From positions 1,847,137 to 1,911,136 of the forward strand of contig CAVPSV010000004.1 in assembly GCA_963708625.1 (NCBI GenBank): a DNA stretch of 64,000 bases, given 5' to 3'. Each line of letters starts with the position of its first letter. The stretch's first letter is position 1. This DNA is from DASXIF01 sp036498145. Its GTDB lineage: Bacteria; Actinomycetota; Actinomycetes; Mycobacteriales; Jatrophihabitantaceae. Positions 56,784 through 64,000 of the stretch are shown here, piece by piece. Below the pieces are notes generated by a model, which was not told where the DNA came from, did not search any database, and saw only the letters and a list, made by a program, of their open reading frames with translations. A program made the position numbers and the translations under genes.

Positions 56784-57371
56784 TCAGCCGCCGGTGACGA
56801 GCGATGACAGGTCGAGGTGGCAGTTCGCCTTCGCGTCGTTGTTGATCGTCTCGGCGGCCTGCAGGTTCGCGCTCCCATCGCTGACCGCGCCGGACGGCAG
56901 CGAGCCGGACTTGGCGACTTGCAGGATCACCGGACCCAGTACGTTCCAGGCCGCGGTCACGTTCGACGGTGCCACCGCGTCGATCTCCGCGACCAGCGCC
57001 TCGGTCTCTGTCGTCAATCGAGGATCAATCGGGCCGGACGGGATCAGCGCCTTACCGATCGCCTTCGTCTGCGACAGCATGGCGCAGTAGTCGCTGCGTG
57101 ACGGGCTCAGCGACGCGGCCGCCGCGCTCGGATGCGCGGGGTCGATGGTGCTGCCCACCGTGACCGCGGCATTCGACCACCAGCGCGTTGGTGTCGGACT
57201 GGGCGAGCCGGCGGCCGAGTGGTGCTTGCCGCTCGAGCACGCACTCAGTGCAAGCGCCGGCATCAGCACCAGTGCCACCGCTGTCCGACGCGCCCACCGG
57301 CCATGCGCCCGAAGGTGAGTGGCCGATCGATCCGACCGCGGGGCCAGCGGCCGCGGCGCGTCCAGCGTCAT
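56784..57371 (-). CDS. Putative lipoprotein
   Basis: A 195-residue protein with a lipoprotein signal: basic RWARRTAVALVLMPALALSACSSG, with LSAC lipobox. The mature part is mostly helical (SPSRSDYCAMLSQTKAIGKALI, TETEALVAEIDAVAPSNVTAAWNVLGPVILQVAKSG) with a second Cys pair region near the C-terminus. No domain is recognised. Located directly downstream of the pilus genes on the same strand, so it may be part of that operon or of unrelated origin. Confidence 0.7.
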   Translation of the reverse strand: MTLDAPRPLAPRSDRSATHLRAHGRWARRTAVALVLMPALALSACSSGKHHSAAGSPSPTPTRWWSNAAVTVGSTIDPAHPSAAAASLSPSRSDYCAMLSQTKAIGKALIPSGPIDPRLTTETEALVAEIDAVAPSNVTAAWNVLGPVILQVAKSGSLPSGAVSDGSANLQAAETINNDAKANCHLDLSSLVTGG

Positions 57372-57392
57372 GGCAGCCAGCCTAGGCGCCTC

Positions 57393-58085
57393 TCACTTGC
57401 CGGACGCGGTGGACAGGCTGGCCTTTTCGGCAGCACTCGATGGTGCCACGAATGCCTGCATGGTCAACGTCAGCGACGTCTGGTTCGGGTTGGACGACCC
57501 AGCACCCGCCCCGGATGCAACCGTGCCGGCAGCCTCGGTCAACGAGCTGATCAGCACTGCCCGCGGCTGCACGGTCTGCAGCTGCGTCAGGAAGGCCTCC
57601 AGCGCCGACGTCGATCCGTTCACGGTCGCGTTGATCGGCAGTTCGTACACGCGCACACCTCCCACTGTGGAAGCGGTCGCCGACGAGCCGGACGAGCTCG
57701 TCGACGACTGCGCCGCGGCCCCGGCGATCGGCGTCACGTCGGTCGGAGTTCCGACCGAGAGTGCGGACATCGTCGACAGCGTGGCATTGCCGATGGACTG
57801 CAACGTGCGCAGGAAGTCCGGCAGGCCGCTGGTCGACGGCAGTGCGAGCTGTGCCGAGACCAAGTCGGCCTGGTACTTCGCCAGGTTCTTCGACTCCGCA
57901 CGCAAGCCATCGATACGTGCCTGCAGTCGCTGGTTGCTCGCCTCGGCGGTGGAGACCTGCGAGCGGGCCGTACTGGTCTTCGCGTTCTGCGGGCTGACGA
58001 ACATCGTGTAGCCGATCAGAATCAATACGAACGCGACGAGCGCGACACCGAGCAACCAGAACCGCTCGATCTGCTTCTTGGGCAT
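57393..58085 (-). CDS. pilO: Type IV pilus assembly protein PilO-like
   Basis: A 230-residue bitopic protein: short cytoplasmic start, one helix FWLLGVALVAFVLILIGYTMFV, a coiled coil (TARSQVSTAEASNQRLQARIDGLRAESKNLAKYQADL) and a C-terminal alpha/beta domain (YELPINATVNGSTSALEAFLTQLQTVQPRAVLISSL), the PilO/GspM layout of the inner-membrane alignment complex. It starts one base after the pilN stop. With PilM and PilN it would link the pilus machine to the cytoplasm. Confidence 0.85.
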   Translation of the reverse strand: MPKKQIERFWLLGVALVAFVLILIGYTMFVSPQNAKTSTARSQVSTAEASNQRLQARIDGLRAESKNLAKYQADLVSAQLALPSTSGLPDFLRTLQSIGNATLSTMSALSVGTPTDVTPIAGAAAQSSTSSSGSSATASTVGGVRVYELPINATVNGSTSALEAFLTQLQTVQPRAVLISSLTEAAGTVASGAGAGSSNPNQTSLTLTMQAFVAPSSAAEKASLSTASGK

Positions 58086-58086
58086 G

Positions 58087-58844
58087 TCAGTGTCCTCCCG
58101 TGGACGTGCCCGTGCCGCTCGGGGAGTTCGCGGCGCGGGCAGGTGAGGTGAAGCGTCCGCCGAGGACGGAGTTCGTGATGATCACGTTTGCGGTGAAGGT
58201 CGCCGCACCCTTCTCGCCGTTCACGCTGGCCGGGAACGGCGCAGCCAGGCCGGGCACCTTGGTCAACCGATCGACGTAGGCGGCGACTGAGTTCTTGTCC
58301 GGCGCCTTGCCAGCGATCGTGAGCGTGCCGACCGGCAACTTCCGGTCTGGTTGAGCACCCCGAGGCCACCACCGACCGCGTTGCTGCTGCCGGTCGTCGT
58401 GGGCGCGATGCTCGCGGTGACGTTGGTGATCTGCACCCCGGTTGGTGCGGCCTGGCGCAGTGCCTTCAGCATGGAGGTCCAGTTCACGTCGCCCACCATC
58501 AGCTGCGCGAGCTGGGTGCGGATCGCGGCCGACTGCGCCTGCGCGGTGACCACCGGACCGAACTGCTGCTCCTGCGCCAGCAGCGAGCGGCTCCGGTGCT
58601 GCGCGGAGGTGAGACCGGAGTGGGCGCTGCTCGTCTGCAGCATGGCGACCACGTACCAACCGGCGAGCAGCGCGACGATTGCGAGCAGTGCGATGCCACT
58701 GCGCTGCTTGAGCTGGCGCAGCCGACGCTTGTCCGCGATCTCCGGCGGTAGCAGGTTCGCGCGGACCGCGACGAACCGGTTCGTCTGCACCGGCGACGTG
58801 CGTGGCGCCGGTGCGGGCGCTGGGGGAAGGGCGGTGGTGGTCAT
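58087..58844 (-). CDS. pilN: Type IV pilus assembly protein PilN-like, one frame break
   Basis: A bitopic protein of about 252 residues. The cytoplasmic N-terminus holds the PilM-binding type segment RANLLPPEIADKRRLRQLKQR, then one helix GIALLAIVALLAGWYVVAML, a coiled coil, and VNWTSMLKALRQAAPTGVQITNVTAS and LTIAGKAPDKNSVAAYVDRLTKVPGL. The frame changes near 58338 (between the NQTG and KLPVG codons), best explained by one missing base. Start ATG overlaps the pilM stop by one base (TGATG). Confidence 0.85.
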
Positions 58845-59869
58845 CAGGCTGCTCCCAACGTGAGACCTATGGACACGGCGGCGGACGAGCGGAACCGACC
58901 GAGCACGTCGTGGCGGCCGCCGCGACGCGAGTCGTTGATCCACTGCAGCGGATCGGAGAGGTATGCCGGGATGCCGAGTTCCTCGCTGAGCCGCTCGATC
59001 AGTCCGGGGAGCAGCGACCCCCCGCCGACGAGCGCGAGCCGGCTCACCGGCTCGCGCGGCTTGGTCGCGAGGTAGTACTCCAGCGAGCTGCGAACCTCGC
59101 TCACGAACGGGCGCAGCGCCTCCAGGATCACCTCGGCGACCTCGGGTCCTTCGCGGGAGATGAGCCCGACCTGCCGCTTGAGTGCCTCCGCCTCGGTGAC
59201 CGGCACGCCCATGCGGGTGGCGATGGCGCGGGTGACCTCGTCGCCGCCGCGAGGGATCGAGCGGACGATTCTCGGCACGCCGTCGATGTGGATGACGAGG
59301 TTGGTCGACTCGGCACCGATGTCGATGACCGCTTCGGTGTCGTCGGCGATGAGAGCCGCCGCCCGCAACGCCGCGAAACAGGACAGGTCCACGTTCTGCA
59401 CGCGCAATCCCGCGTGCTCCACCGCGTTCACCAGGTCGAGCACCGCGCGCTTCGGCGCCGCGACGAGCAGGCCGATCACGGTCTCGTTCGAGCCGGGATC
59501 CTCGAGCGGGTAGAAGTCGAGTACGGCGTCGTCTGCGTTCATCGGCAGCACGTCGCGCACCTGGAACGGCAGCGACTGCTTGAGCTCCTTGGCGCCGAGA
59601 TTGGAGATCTCCACGTCGCGCACCACCACCTGCTGGTGGCTGACGCCAAGGATCACGTCGCGCGTCTTGAAGTTCTGCGAACTCCACAGCTGCTTGAGTG
59701 CCGAGGTCACCGCGCGCGGATCGCGCACGACGCCGCCGGCCATCGCACCTGGTGGCAGCATCGCCTGACCGAAGTTGCTGATGACCGGCCGGTCCTTGCT
59801 GCCGGTCGTCTCGACGGCACGGATCGAGGTCGATCCGATGTCGAGGCCGATGTGGGTTACGGCTGGCAC
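58844..59869 (-). CDS. pilM: Type IV pilus assembly ATPase-fold protein PilM
   Basis: A 341-residue actin-like (FtsA/PilM) protein. IGLDIGSTSIRAVE is the phosphate-1 motif, VIDIGAESTNLVIHIDGVPRIVRSIPRGGDEVT the phosphate-2 region, and RLALVGGGSLLPGLIERLSEELGIP the adenosine motif. PilM binds the N-terminus of PilN on the inner face of the membrane. Start is a GTG at 59869 behind AGGAG. First full gene after a 77-base gap from pilD that contains a tandem repeat and a possible micro-ORF. Confidence 0.92.
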   Translation of the reverse strand: MPAVTHIGLDIGSTSIRAVETTGSKDRPVISNFGQAMLPPGAMAGGVVRDPRAVTSALKQLWSSQNFKTRDVILGVSHQQVVVRDVEISNLGAKELKQSLPFQVRDVLPMNADDAVLDFYPLEDPGSNETVIGLLVAAPKRAVLDLVNAVEHAGLRVQNVDLSCFAALRAAALIADDTEAVIDIGAESTNLVIHIDGVPRIVRSIPRGGDEVTRAIATRMGVPVTEAEALKRQVGLISREGPEVAEVILEALRPFVSEVRSSLEYYLATKPREPVSRLALVGGGSLLPGLIERLSEELGIPAYLSDPLQWINDSRRGGRHDVLGRFRSSAAVSIGLTLGAA

Positions 59870-59949
59870 GGTGTGCTCCTTCGGGTGGGCGGGTGGGAGA
59901 ACGTCTGCGTGGGCGGGTAGGAGAACGTCTGCGTGGGTCGGTAGGTCAT
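59857..59949 (-). CDS. Possible 30-codon coupling micro-ORF between pilD and pilM
   Basis: An ATG at 59949 overlaps the pilD stop (ATGA) and opens a 30-residue frame with repeated PTQTFSYP that ends with TAA 13 bases inside pilM. It may serve to couple translation of the two genes, or be fortuitous. Low confidence that the peptide itself matters. Confidence 0.35.
   Translation of the reverse strand: MTYRPTQTFSYPPTQTFSHPPTRRSTPCQP
59887..59945. repeat. 24-bp tandem repeat, about 2.5 units
   Basis: Two units GGGCGGGTGGGAGAACGTCT plus GCGT and a third partial copy (GGGTCGGTAGG) fill the pilD-pilM gap. The first two units differ at one base. Confidence 0.8.
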
Positions 59950-60739
59950 GACAGGTGCACCATCCCCACGTACCAGTTGGTGATGGGCACGGCGAGGAAG
60001 ACGGCCCCGACCGCCGCGGCGATCATGCTGGGGCCGAACGGAATCGCTGTGCTGCGCGTTGGCGCGACCGGTGACGACGAGCGCCCCGCCGCCGAGACCG
60101 CCGATGAGGAATGCGCCGAAGCCGCCGATCAGCAACGCATCCCAGCCCAGCCAGCCGAGGTACAAGCCGAGCACGCCGGCGAGCTTCACATCACCAAAGC
60201 CCATGCCCTTGGGGTAGGCCAGCGCGAGCAGGAAGTAGATGGTCCACAGCGCCACCATGCCGAGCAGCGACCGGGTGGCGACCCACCACTCACCGGTGAC
60301 CGCGCCCGCGGGCATGAGCAGCAACACGCTCACCACATAGGAGGGCAGCACGATGGAGTCGGGCAGCCGGCGCACGTCGAAGTCGATCATCGCCAGGGTT
60401 ACCCCGATCGCGGCCAGATACAGGTACGCGGGTAGCTGTGCGGACAGATCCGAAGTGCAACGTGATGCCGATGAACAGCGCCGCGGTGCCGGCCTCGACC
60501 AGCGGATAGCGGAAGCTGATCGGCTCGCGGCAGGTGGCGCAGCGGCCGCGCAACATCAGCCAGCTCAGCACCGGGATGTTGTGCCACGCCTTGACCAGCG
60601 TCTGGCAGTGAGTGCAGTGCGAGGCGGGGGTGAGGATCGACTGGTCGCGCGGCACCCGGTAGATCACCACGTTGAGGAATGAACCGATCAGCAGCCCCAA
60701 CACGCCGATGGCGAAGATGAAGAGCGCGGGCGTGTTCAC
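59946..60739 (-). CDS. pilD: Prepilin peptidase (type IV leader peptidase), two frame breaks
   Basis: Membrane aspartic protease that cleaves and N-methylates prepilins. The N-terminal part GVLGLLIGSFLNVVIYRVPRD and the zinc-type CTHC...CATC pairs in the cytoplasmic domain (CTHCQTLVKAWHNIPVLSW, GRCATCREPISFRYPLVE) are intact. The catalytic Asp residues are in MIDFDVRRLPD and the GxGD motif of YPKGMGFGDVKLAG. Frame changes near 60450 and 60055 divide it. The GTG start overlaps the previous gene by 4 bases. The product would process the pilin-like genes just upstream. Confidence 0.88.
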
Positions 60740-63700
60740 GAGCCGCTCCCGGCGACGATCGAGGTGCTGAGGATGTGCCACGGCGTCGGCGTGCTCGGTC
60801 CGGTCGGCACCAGCGCGTTCACCGCGCTGTTCGCCGCGAGCAGCGTCTTGACGTTCTGGTACCGCTCGGCGAACTGGTAGCCGGAGTACGGCCGGCTGCT
60901 CTGCCCGCTCGTGTCTGTGATCTCCCACTCCTCGCCGACTGGGGCGTGGTGGGCCATCGCGAGCGTGCCGATCACCGTCACGTAGCCGAGTGCGGCGGTG
61001 CCGACGCTGTCGCCGCGGTTGTAGTTGTCGGTGACGAACTCGCCACCGCACTGTCCGTTGCCGCCGGTCGGTTCGGGGCAGGACACGGACTGAGCCGCGT
61101 TACCGAGCGCGAACACCGCAGCCATGACGGTGAGGTTGGCCAGGTCCGGGCGCATGTTGGTGTACTGCTGATCCGGCCGAGCCCCGTTGGCCGGCACGCC
61201 GGTGTACAGCCCGGTGATGTCGTCCGGGCAGAAGCCGGGTGTGGTGGCTGTCGGCAGGACGAGTGCCGGCGAGTTCGTGAGAATGCTGGCGAGACACTGG
61301 ACGGGGTGGTACACGCGCACGTTGTTCTGTGCGATCACCTCGATGGCTGCGGTGGGGTTGGCGACCGGGGTTTGCGCGTCCGCCAAGCCGTTCGTCGGCG
61401 CGAGGTCGCCGGTGACGATCACATCGTCCTGGGCGTGCAGCGCGATCGTCGTCGGGCTGGTGCCCTCGACGTATAGGTCGCCGGGGCCGTTGGCACCGAA
61501 CGTGCCGCCACTACCAATGGCGTACTGGGTGACGTCGTCCGTGTTCGGGAACGAACTCACGCCCTGCTTGGTGATTGTCGTGGCCGTGGTACTGGTGGAG
61601 TTCGTAGTGGTAACGGTGAACTGCGAGACCGACGCCCCGCCACCGAGCAACGCGGTGCCGTTGCCCCACACGAAGTTGCCGAGGTTCACGCACACGCCGA
61701 GCAGCAGCGCCACATTGCAGGTACCGACCTGCAATGTGACCGCGGCGGTGAGGCATGTCTTGGTGTTCGTGATCGTGTAGCTGGCCGCACCTGGGTCGTT
61801 GTGGATCAGCGAGTCGGTGGATGGTGCACCGGGAGGTGTCGCGGTGCCACCGCCGCCGTTGCCGGTCGGGCCGGTGACCGGCGTGCATCCGTCCGTCGTT
61901 GCGGCGTCCTGGGTGACGGTGACCCGCCAGCGGTGGCTGGTGTTGTCCGCGTTGCTCGGGTTGGCGTTGTTCGCATCGGCGGAGTTGCCGGCGGCGAGCA
62001 AGCTGGTGAGGTAGGTCTGCAGTGCCGACGTGGTGTTGTAGCTGCTCGCGTTCGTGGCCAGTGCGGCCTGCACCTTGGCTTTCATCGTCGAGTACGCAGT
62101 GGCGGAGTAGGCGCCGCCGCTCTGGTAGCAGTTGAAGAACTTCAGGTCGGTGAGGTTGGTCGACGTGGTGCAGCTGGTGCCCGCCGTGAAGCTGGTCCAT
62201 TGCGGCGTCCAGGCGCCGTCACCGCCCGCGTGCGTGTTGGGGTTGTCCCCGACGGCGGGCGTATAGGGCTTGTCCGCAGCCGAACCGGTGTAGGTGCTGC
62301 TGTTCGTCGTGCCGAGCGCGCCCTGGGTGGCGTAGAAGACACTGTTGCCGGTCGCCGTGGTCGCGCCGTGGTATTGACCGGTCACCGGCCAGCCGGTGCT
62401 GCTGTGCGCTGCGCCGGTTGCGGGTGTCGGGGGATTGCCGTCGTTCTGTACCGAGATGATCGAGATGCCGGACAGGCTGACGGTCTGCGCGAACATGCCG
62501 GACGCGCCGGCGCCGGTGTAGCAGGCGGACGGGTGGCCACTTCCACCGGCTGCCACAAACGCCGAGGTGGTCTGCGGACTGGTCACGGTGGCGGTGCCGT
62601 TGCCGTTGAGCTTCACCCGCGTCGGCCCGTTGTAGAGGCACGCGCTGCTCGGGATGGTGACGGCGCTGGTCGAGATGGTGGGGCCCGGTCCGATCTGCGG
62701 GGTGTAGGCCGAACTCGGGGACGGGCTGCCGCCGAGCTCGAGCGGGTAGCCGACACAGGACAGAACGTAGGACCGGTAGTTCTGCCCGGCGGCGGTGCCG
62801 CACACGCCGGCGTCGACGCCGGTGAAGCTGTACTTGGTGGTCACCGGCTGGTTGAACAGCGGCCCGGTTCCACCTGGGTAGCTGTTGGACAGCAACATGG
62901 CGTCCTGGGAGAAATAGCCGCCGGCGCCGTCGCCCGAATTCGCCGCCGGGAGCAGCTCGCTCGAGTGCCCCCAGCTGGTCTGGCACGGCTCGTAGTTCGT
63001 GTAGTGGTTGCCCGACGTCGTCGTCTCGGTCCAGTCCACATACGGGTACGGCGCTCTCGGCGGCGGGTTGCTGGCGCGCCCGCCGTTCAACGTCGCGTTG
63101 CAGTACGCCACGTCGCCGGCCGCGGTGCCCGCGGATGCGCCGGTCCACCCGACTGTGTTGTTCGAGATCGGCACGGTGGCGTTGGCGACGCCCGCGGCGT
63201 CGAAGGCGATGTTGCGTGCCGGGTACTCGGCCAGCACGTCGGCGGGAGACTGCGTCTCGTATGCGGTGATCACGCCGAAGTCGAGCGGGTTGGACGAAGC
63301 GCCGGCTGCGATGTCGCCGATCAGGGTGCGGCTGGCGCTGACGCCGTTCTGCTTCACCAAGCCGGTGGAGGTGACGCGGAAGTAGCGGCCTTGCGGGTCC
63401 GGCGCGGCCTTCCACGTGTAGGTGGAGCTGTAGCCCGAGGCGGAGTAGACGGTGCCGGCGCCGGTGCTGCCGAGCCCGCAGCTGGCGACTGTGGAGTGGC
63501 TGCCATCGGCGCATTGGGTGTTGGCGTTGGCGACGAACTGGTTTAGACCGGCCTGTGCGGCAGCCTGCGCCGCCTGGTCGTAGTTGCTCTGGACGGTGGG
63601 CACGACGTTCGCCGCGGTGACGACGAGCGTGCCACCGACCAGTGCGGTGATGATGAGGATCACCATCATCACGTAGATCATGATGAAGCCGCTGTCGCTG

Positions 63701-63783
63701 TCGCTGTCGCTGTCGCTCGCGACGCCGGCGCGGGCCCGACGACGGGCCAGGATCCGGCCGGGCATCGAGACGAGTGAGGTCAT
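60736..63783 (-). CDS. Very large pilin-like/PilX-type surface protein (1015 residues)
   Basis: A 1015-residue protein. A basic leader (RRRARAG) is followed by a DSDSDSDSG stretch, then the hydrophobic FIMIYVMMVILIITALVGGTLVVTAANVV helix, a likely prepilin cleavage site after Gly with N-terminal Phe. The position-5 residue is not the usual Glu. The remaining roughly 950 residues are Ser/Thr/Gly/Asn-rich with about 20 Cys, resembling the large exported regions of PilX/PilY-like actinobacterial proteins, and no domain is recognised. It overlaps pilD by 4 bases and the previous minor pilin by 4. It could be a tip adhesin; this is inference. Confidence 0.75.
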   Translation of the reverse strand: MTSLVSMPGRILARRRARAGVASDSDSDSDSGFIMIYVMMVILIITALVGGTLVVTAANVVPTVQSNYDQAAQAAAQAGLNQFVANANTQCADGSHSTVASCGLGSTGAGTVYSASGYSSTYTWKAAPDPQGRYFRVTSTGLVKQNGVSASRTLIGDIAAGASSNPLDFGVITAYETQSPADVLAEYPARNIAFDAAGVANATVPISNNTVGWTGASAGTAAGDVAYCNATLNGGRASNPPPRAPYPYVDWTETTTSGNHYTNYEPCQTSWGHSSELLPAANSGDGAGGYFSQDAMLLSNSYPGGTGPLFNQPVTTKYSFTGVDAGVCGTAAGQNYRSYVLSCVGYPLELGGSPSPSSAYTPQIGPGPTISTSAVTIPSSACLYNGPTRVKLNGNGTATVTSPQTTSAFVAAGGSGHPSACYTGAGASGMFAQTVSLSGISIISVQNDGNPPTPATGAAHSSTGWPVTGQYHGATTATGNSVFYATQGALGTTNSSTYTGSAADKPYTPAVGDNPNTHAGGDGAWTPQWTSFTAGTSCTTSTNLTDLKFFNCYQSGGAYSATAYSTMKAKVQAALATNASSYNTTSALQTYLTSLLAAGNSADANNANPSNADNTSHRWRVTVTQDAATTDGCTPVTGPTGNGGGGTATPPGAPSTDSLIHNDPGAASYTITNTKTCLTAAVTLQVGTCNVALLLGVCVNLGNFVWGNGTALLGGGASVSQFTVTTTNSTSTTATTITKQGVSSFPNTDDVTQYAIGSGGTFGANGPGDLYVEGTSPTTIALHAQDDVIVTGDLAPTNGLADAQTPVANPTAAIEVIAQNNVRVYHPVQCLASILTNSPALVLPTATTPGFCPDDITGLYTGVPANGARPDQQYTNMRPDLANLTVMAAVFALGNAAQSVSCPEPTGGNGQCGGEFVTDNYNRGDSVGTAALGYVTVIGTLAMAHHAPVGEEWEITDTSGQSSRPYSGYQFAERYQNVKTLLAANSAVNALVPTGPSTPTPWHILSTSIVAGSGS
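63691..63714. repeat. 6-bp tandem repeat (four GCTGTC units) encoding the SDSDSDSD stretch
   Basis: The repeat lies directly before the prepilin cleavage site of the large pilin-like protein. Unit gain or loss stays in frame. Confidence 0.85.
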
Positions 63784-64000
63784 GAGGAGCCCGCCAAGGT
63801 CGGTAGAGCGGCGACCGCGCTGAACTGGATCGGATGAGCCTTGCGGCTGTCGGTCAGCGTGAAGCTGATGCCTACCGTGGCGACCGTCTGCAGGTTGCCC
63901 ACGGCCGTCTGGTCGGGCGTGCCGCTCTTGGACGGGATCGCGCTCGGAAGTGCGACGCAGCCCGCGCCGACCGTCTGCGGGCTGCCGAGATCGACCGAGC
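63780..64000 (-). CDS. C-terminal end of a pilin-like protein (PilW/PulJ-type), partial
   Basis: The leftward frame that runs off the right edge ends VGISFTLTDSRKAHPIQFSAVAALP and a stop overlapping the next ATG by 4 bases. The VGISFTLTD strand is common near the end of PilW/GspJ-type minor pilins. Only about 73 residues are visible, so the identification rests mostly on context. Confidence 0.6.
   Translation of the reverse strand, partial: SVDLGSPQTVGAGCVALPSAIPSKSGTPDQTAVGNLQTVATVGISFTLTDSRKAHPIQFSAVAALPTLAGSS

Noticed and set aside
61801..63546. A 581-codon rightward frame opposite the large pilin-like gene
   Set aside because: Val/Gly/Arg-rich shadow composition and no start context; the minus-strand frame has the prepilin leader and operon overlaps.

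Overview
The window is about 70% G+C, gene-dense chromosome from an actinobacterium. The high G+C, frequent GTG starts, 4-base stop/start overlaps, F420-type and mycobacterial-type enzymes, and acyl-CoA carboxylase epsilon subunits all point there. From memory, one stretch keeps the gene set of Mycobacterium tuberculosis Rv3278c-Rv3309c: upp, pmmB, deoD, an amidohydrolase, a gamma-glutamylcyclotransferase, lpdA, accA3, maf, accE5, accD5, birA and the PH-domain protein. Other families are inserted between these genes. The type IV pilus genes and the lack of mycolate genes suggest a non-mycobacterial lineage; I cannot name a genus.

Layout. 0-13 kb holds accessory enzymes: an acyl-ACP desaturase, a rifamycin ADP-ribosyltransferase divergent from an MFS drug exporter, a serine hydrolase, a deazaflavin-dependent reductase, a VapBC-like pair, small hydrolases, a rhodanese and a HAD enzyme. 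13-18 kb is nucleoside and aldehyde metabolism: deoC, a full aldehyde dehydrogenase and a truncated, repeat-bearing ALDH homologue, with upp divergent. 18-21 kb carries a lipoprotein, an ECF sigma factor and an L,D-transpeptidase. 20.7-24 kb is a tightly coupled operon of purine nucleoside phosphorylase, a uronate-dehydrogenase-like SDR and phosphohexomutase. 24-29 kb is methylmalonyl-CoA mutase (mutA, mutB) with its GTPase chaperone meaB. 29-36 kb holds membrane proteins, a cation/proton antiporter, an M20 amidohydrolase and lpdA. 36-41 kb is the biotinylated carboxylase alpha subunit and three tandem GH16 glycosidases. 41-53 kb is acyl-CoA catabolism: a MerR regulator with a 20-bp perfect palindrome, two acyl-CoA dehydrogenases, two carboxylase beta subunits each with a small epsilon subunit, an enoyl-CoA hydratase, maf, mtnP and birA. 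57-64 kb is a type IV pilus operon read leftwards.

The carboxylase subunits, BirA and MutA/MutB/MeaB together could take propionyl-CoA to succinyl-CoA; the epimerase is not in the window. The acyl-CoA dehydrogenases, hydratase and second carboxylase would feed that route from branched-chain or fatty acids.

Most unusual content. Two related proteins (53.2-54.8 kb and 55.7-56.8 kb) flank the PH-domain gene. Each has an F-box-like helical motif followed by two copies of an approximately 72-residue module that I do not recognise. Two families of dispersed palindromic intergenic elements occur, one with three copies and one with two.

Caution: many genes, above all between 19 and 38 kb, have broken reading frames. 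Nearly all those I checked are repaired by removing one extra base, so I treat them as residual sequence errors in working genes. Their boundaries are inferred from the conserved protein ends.
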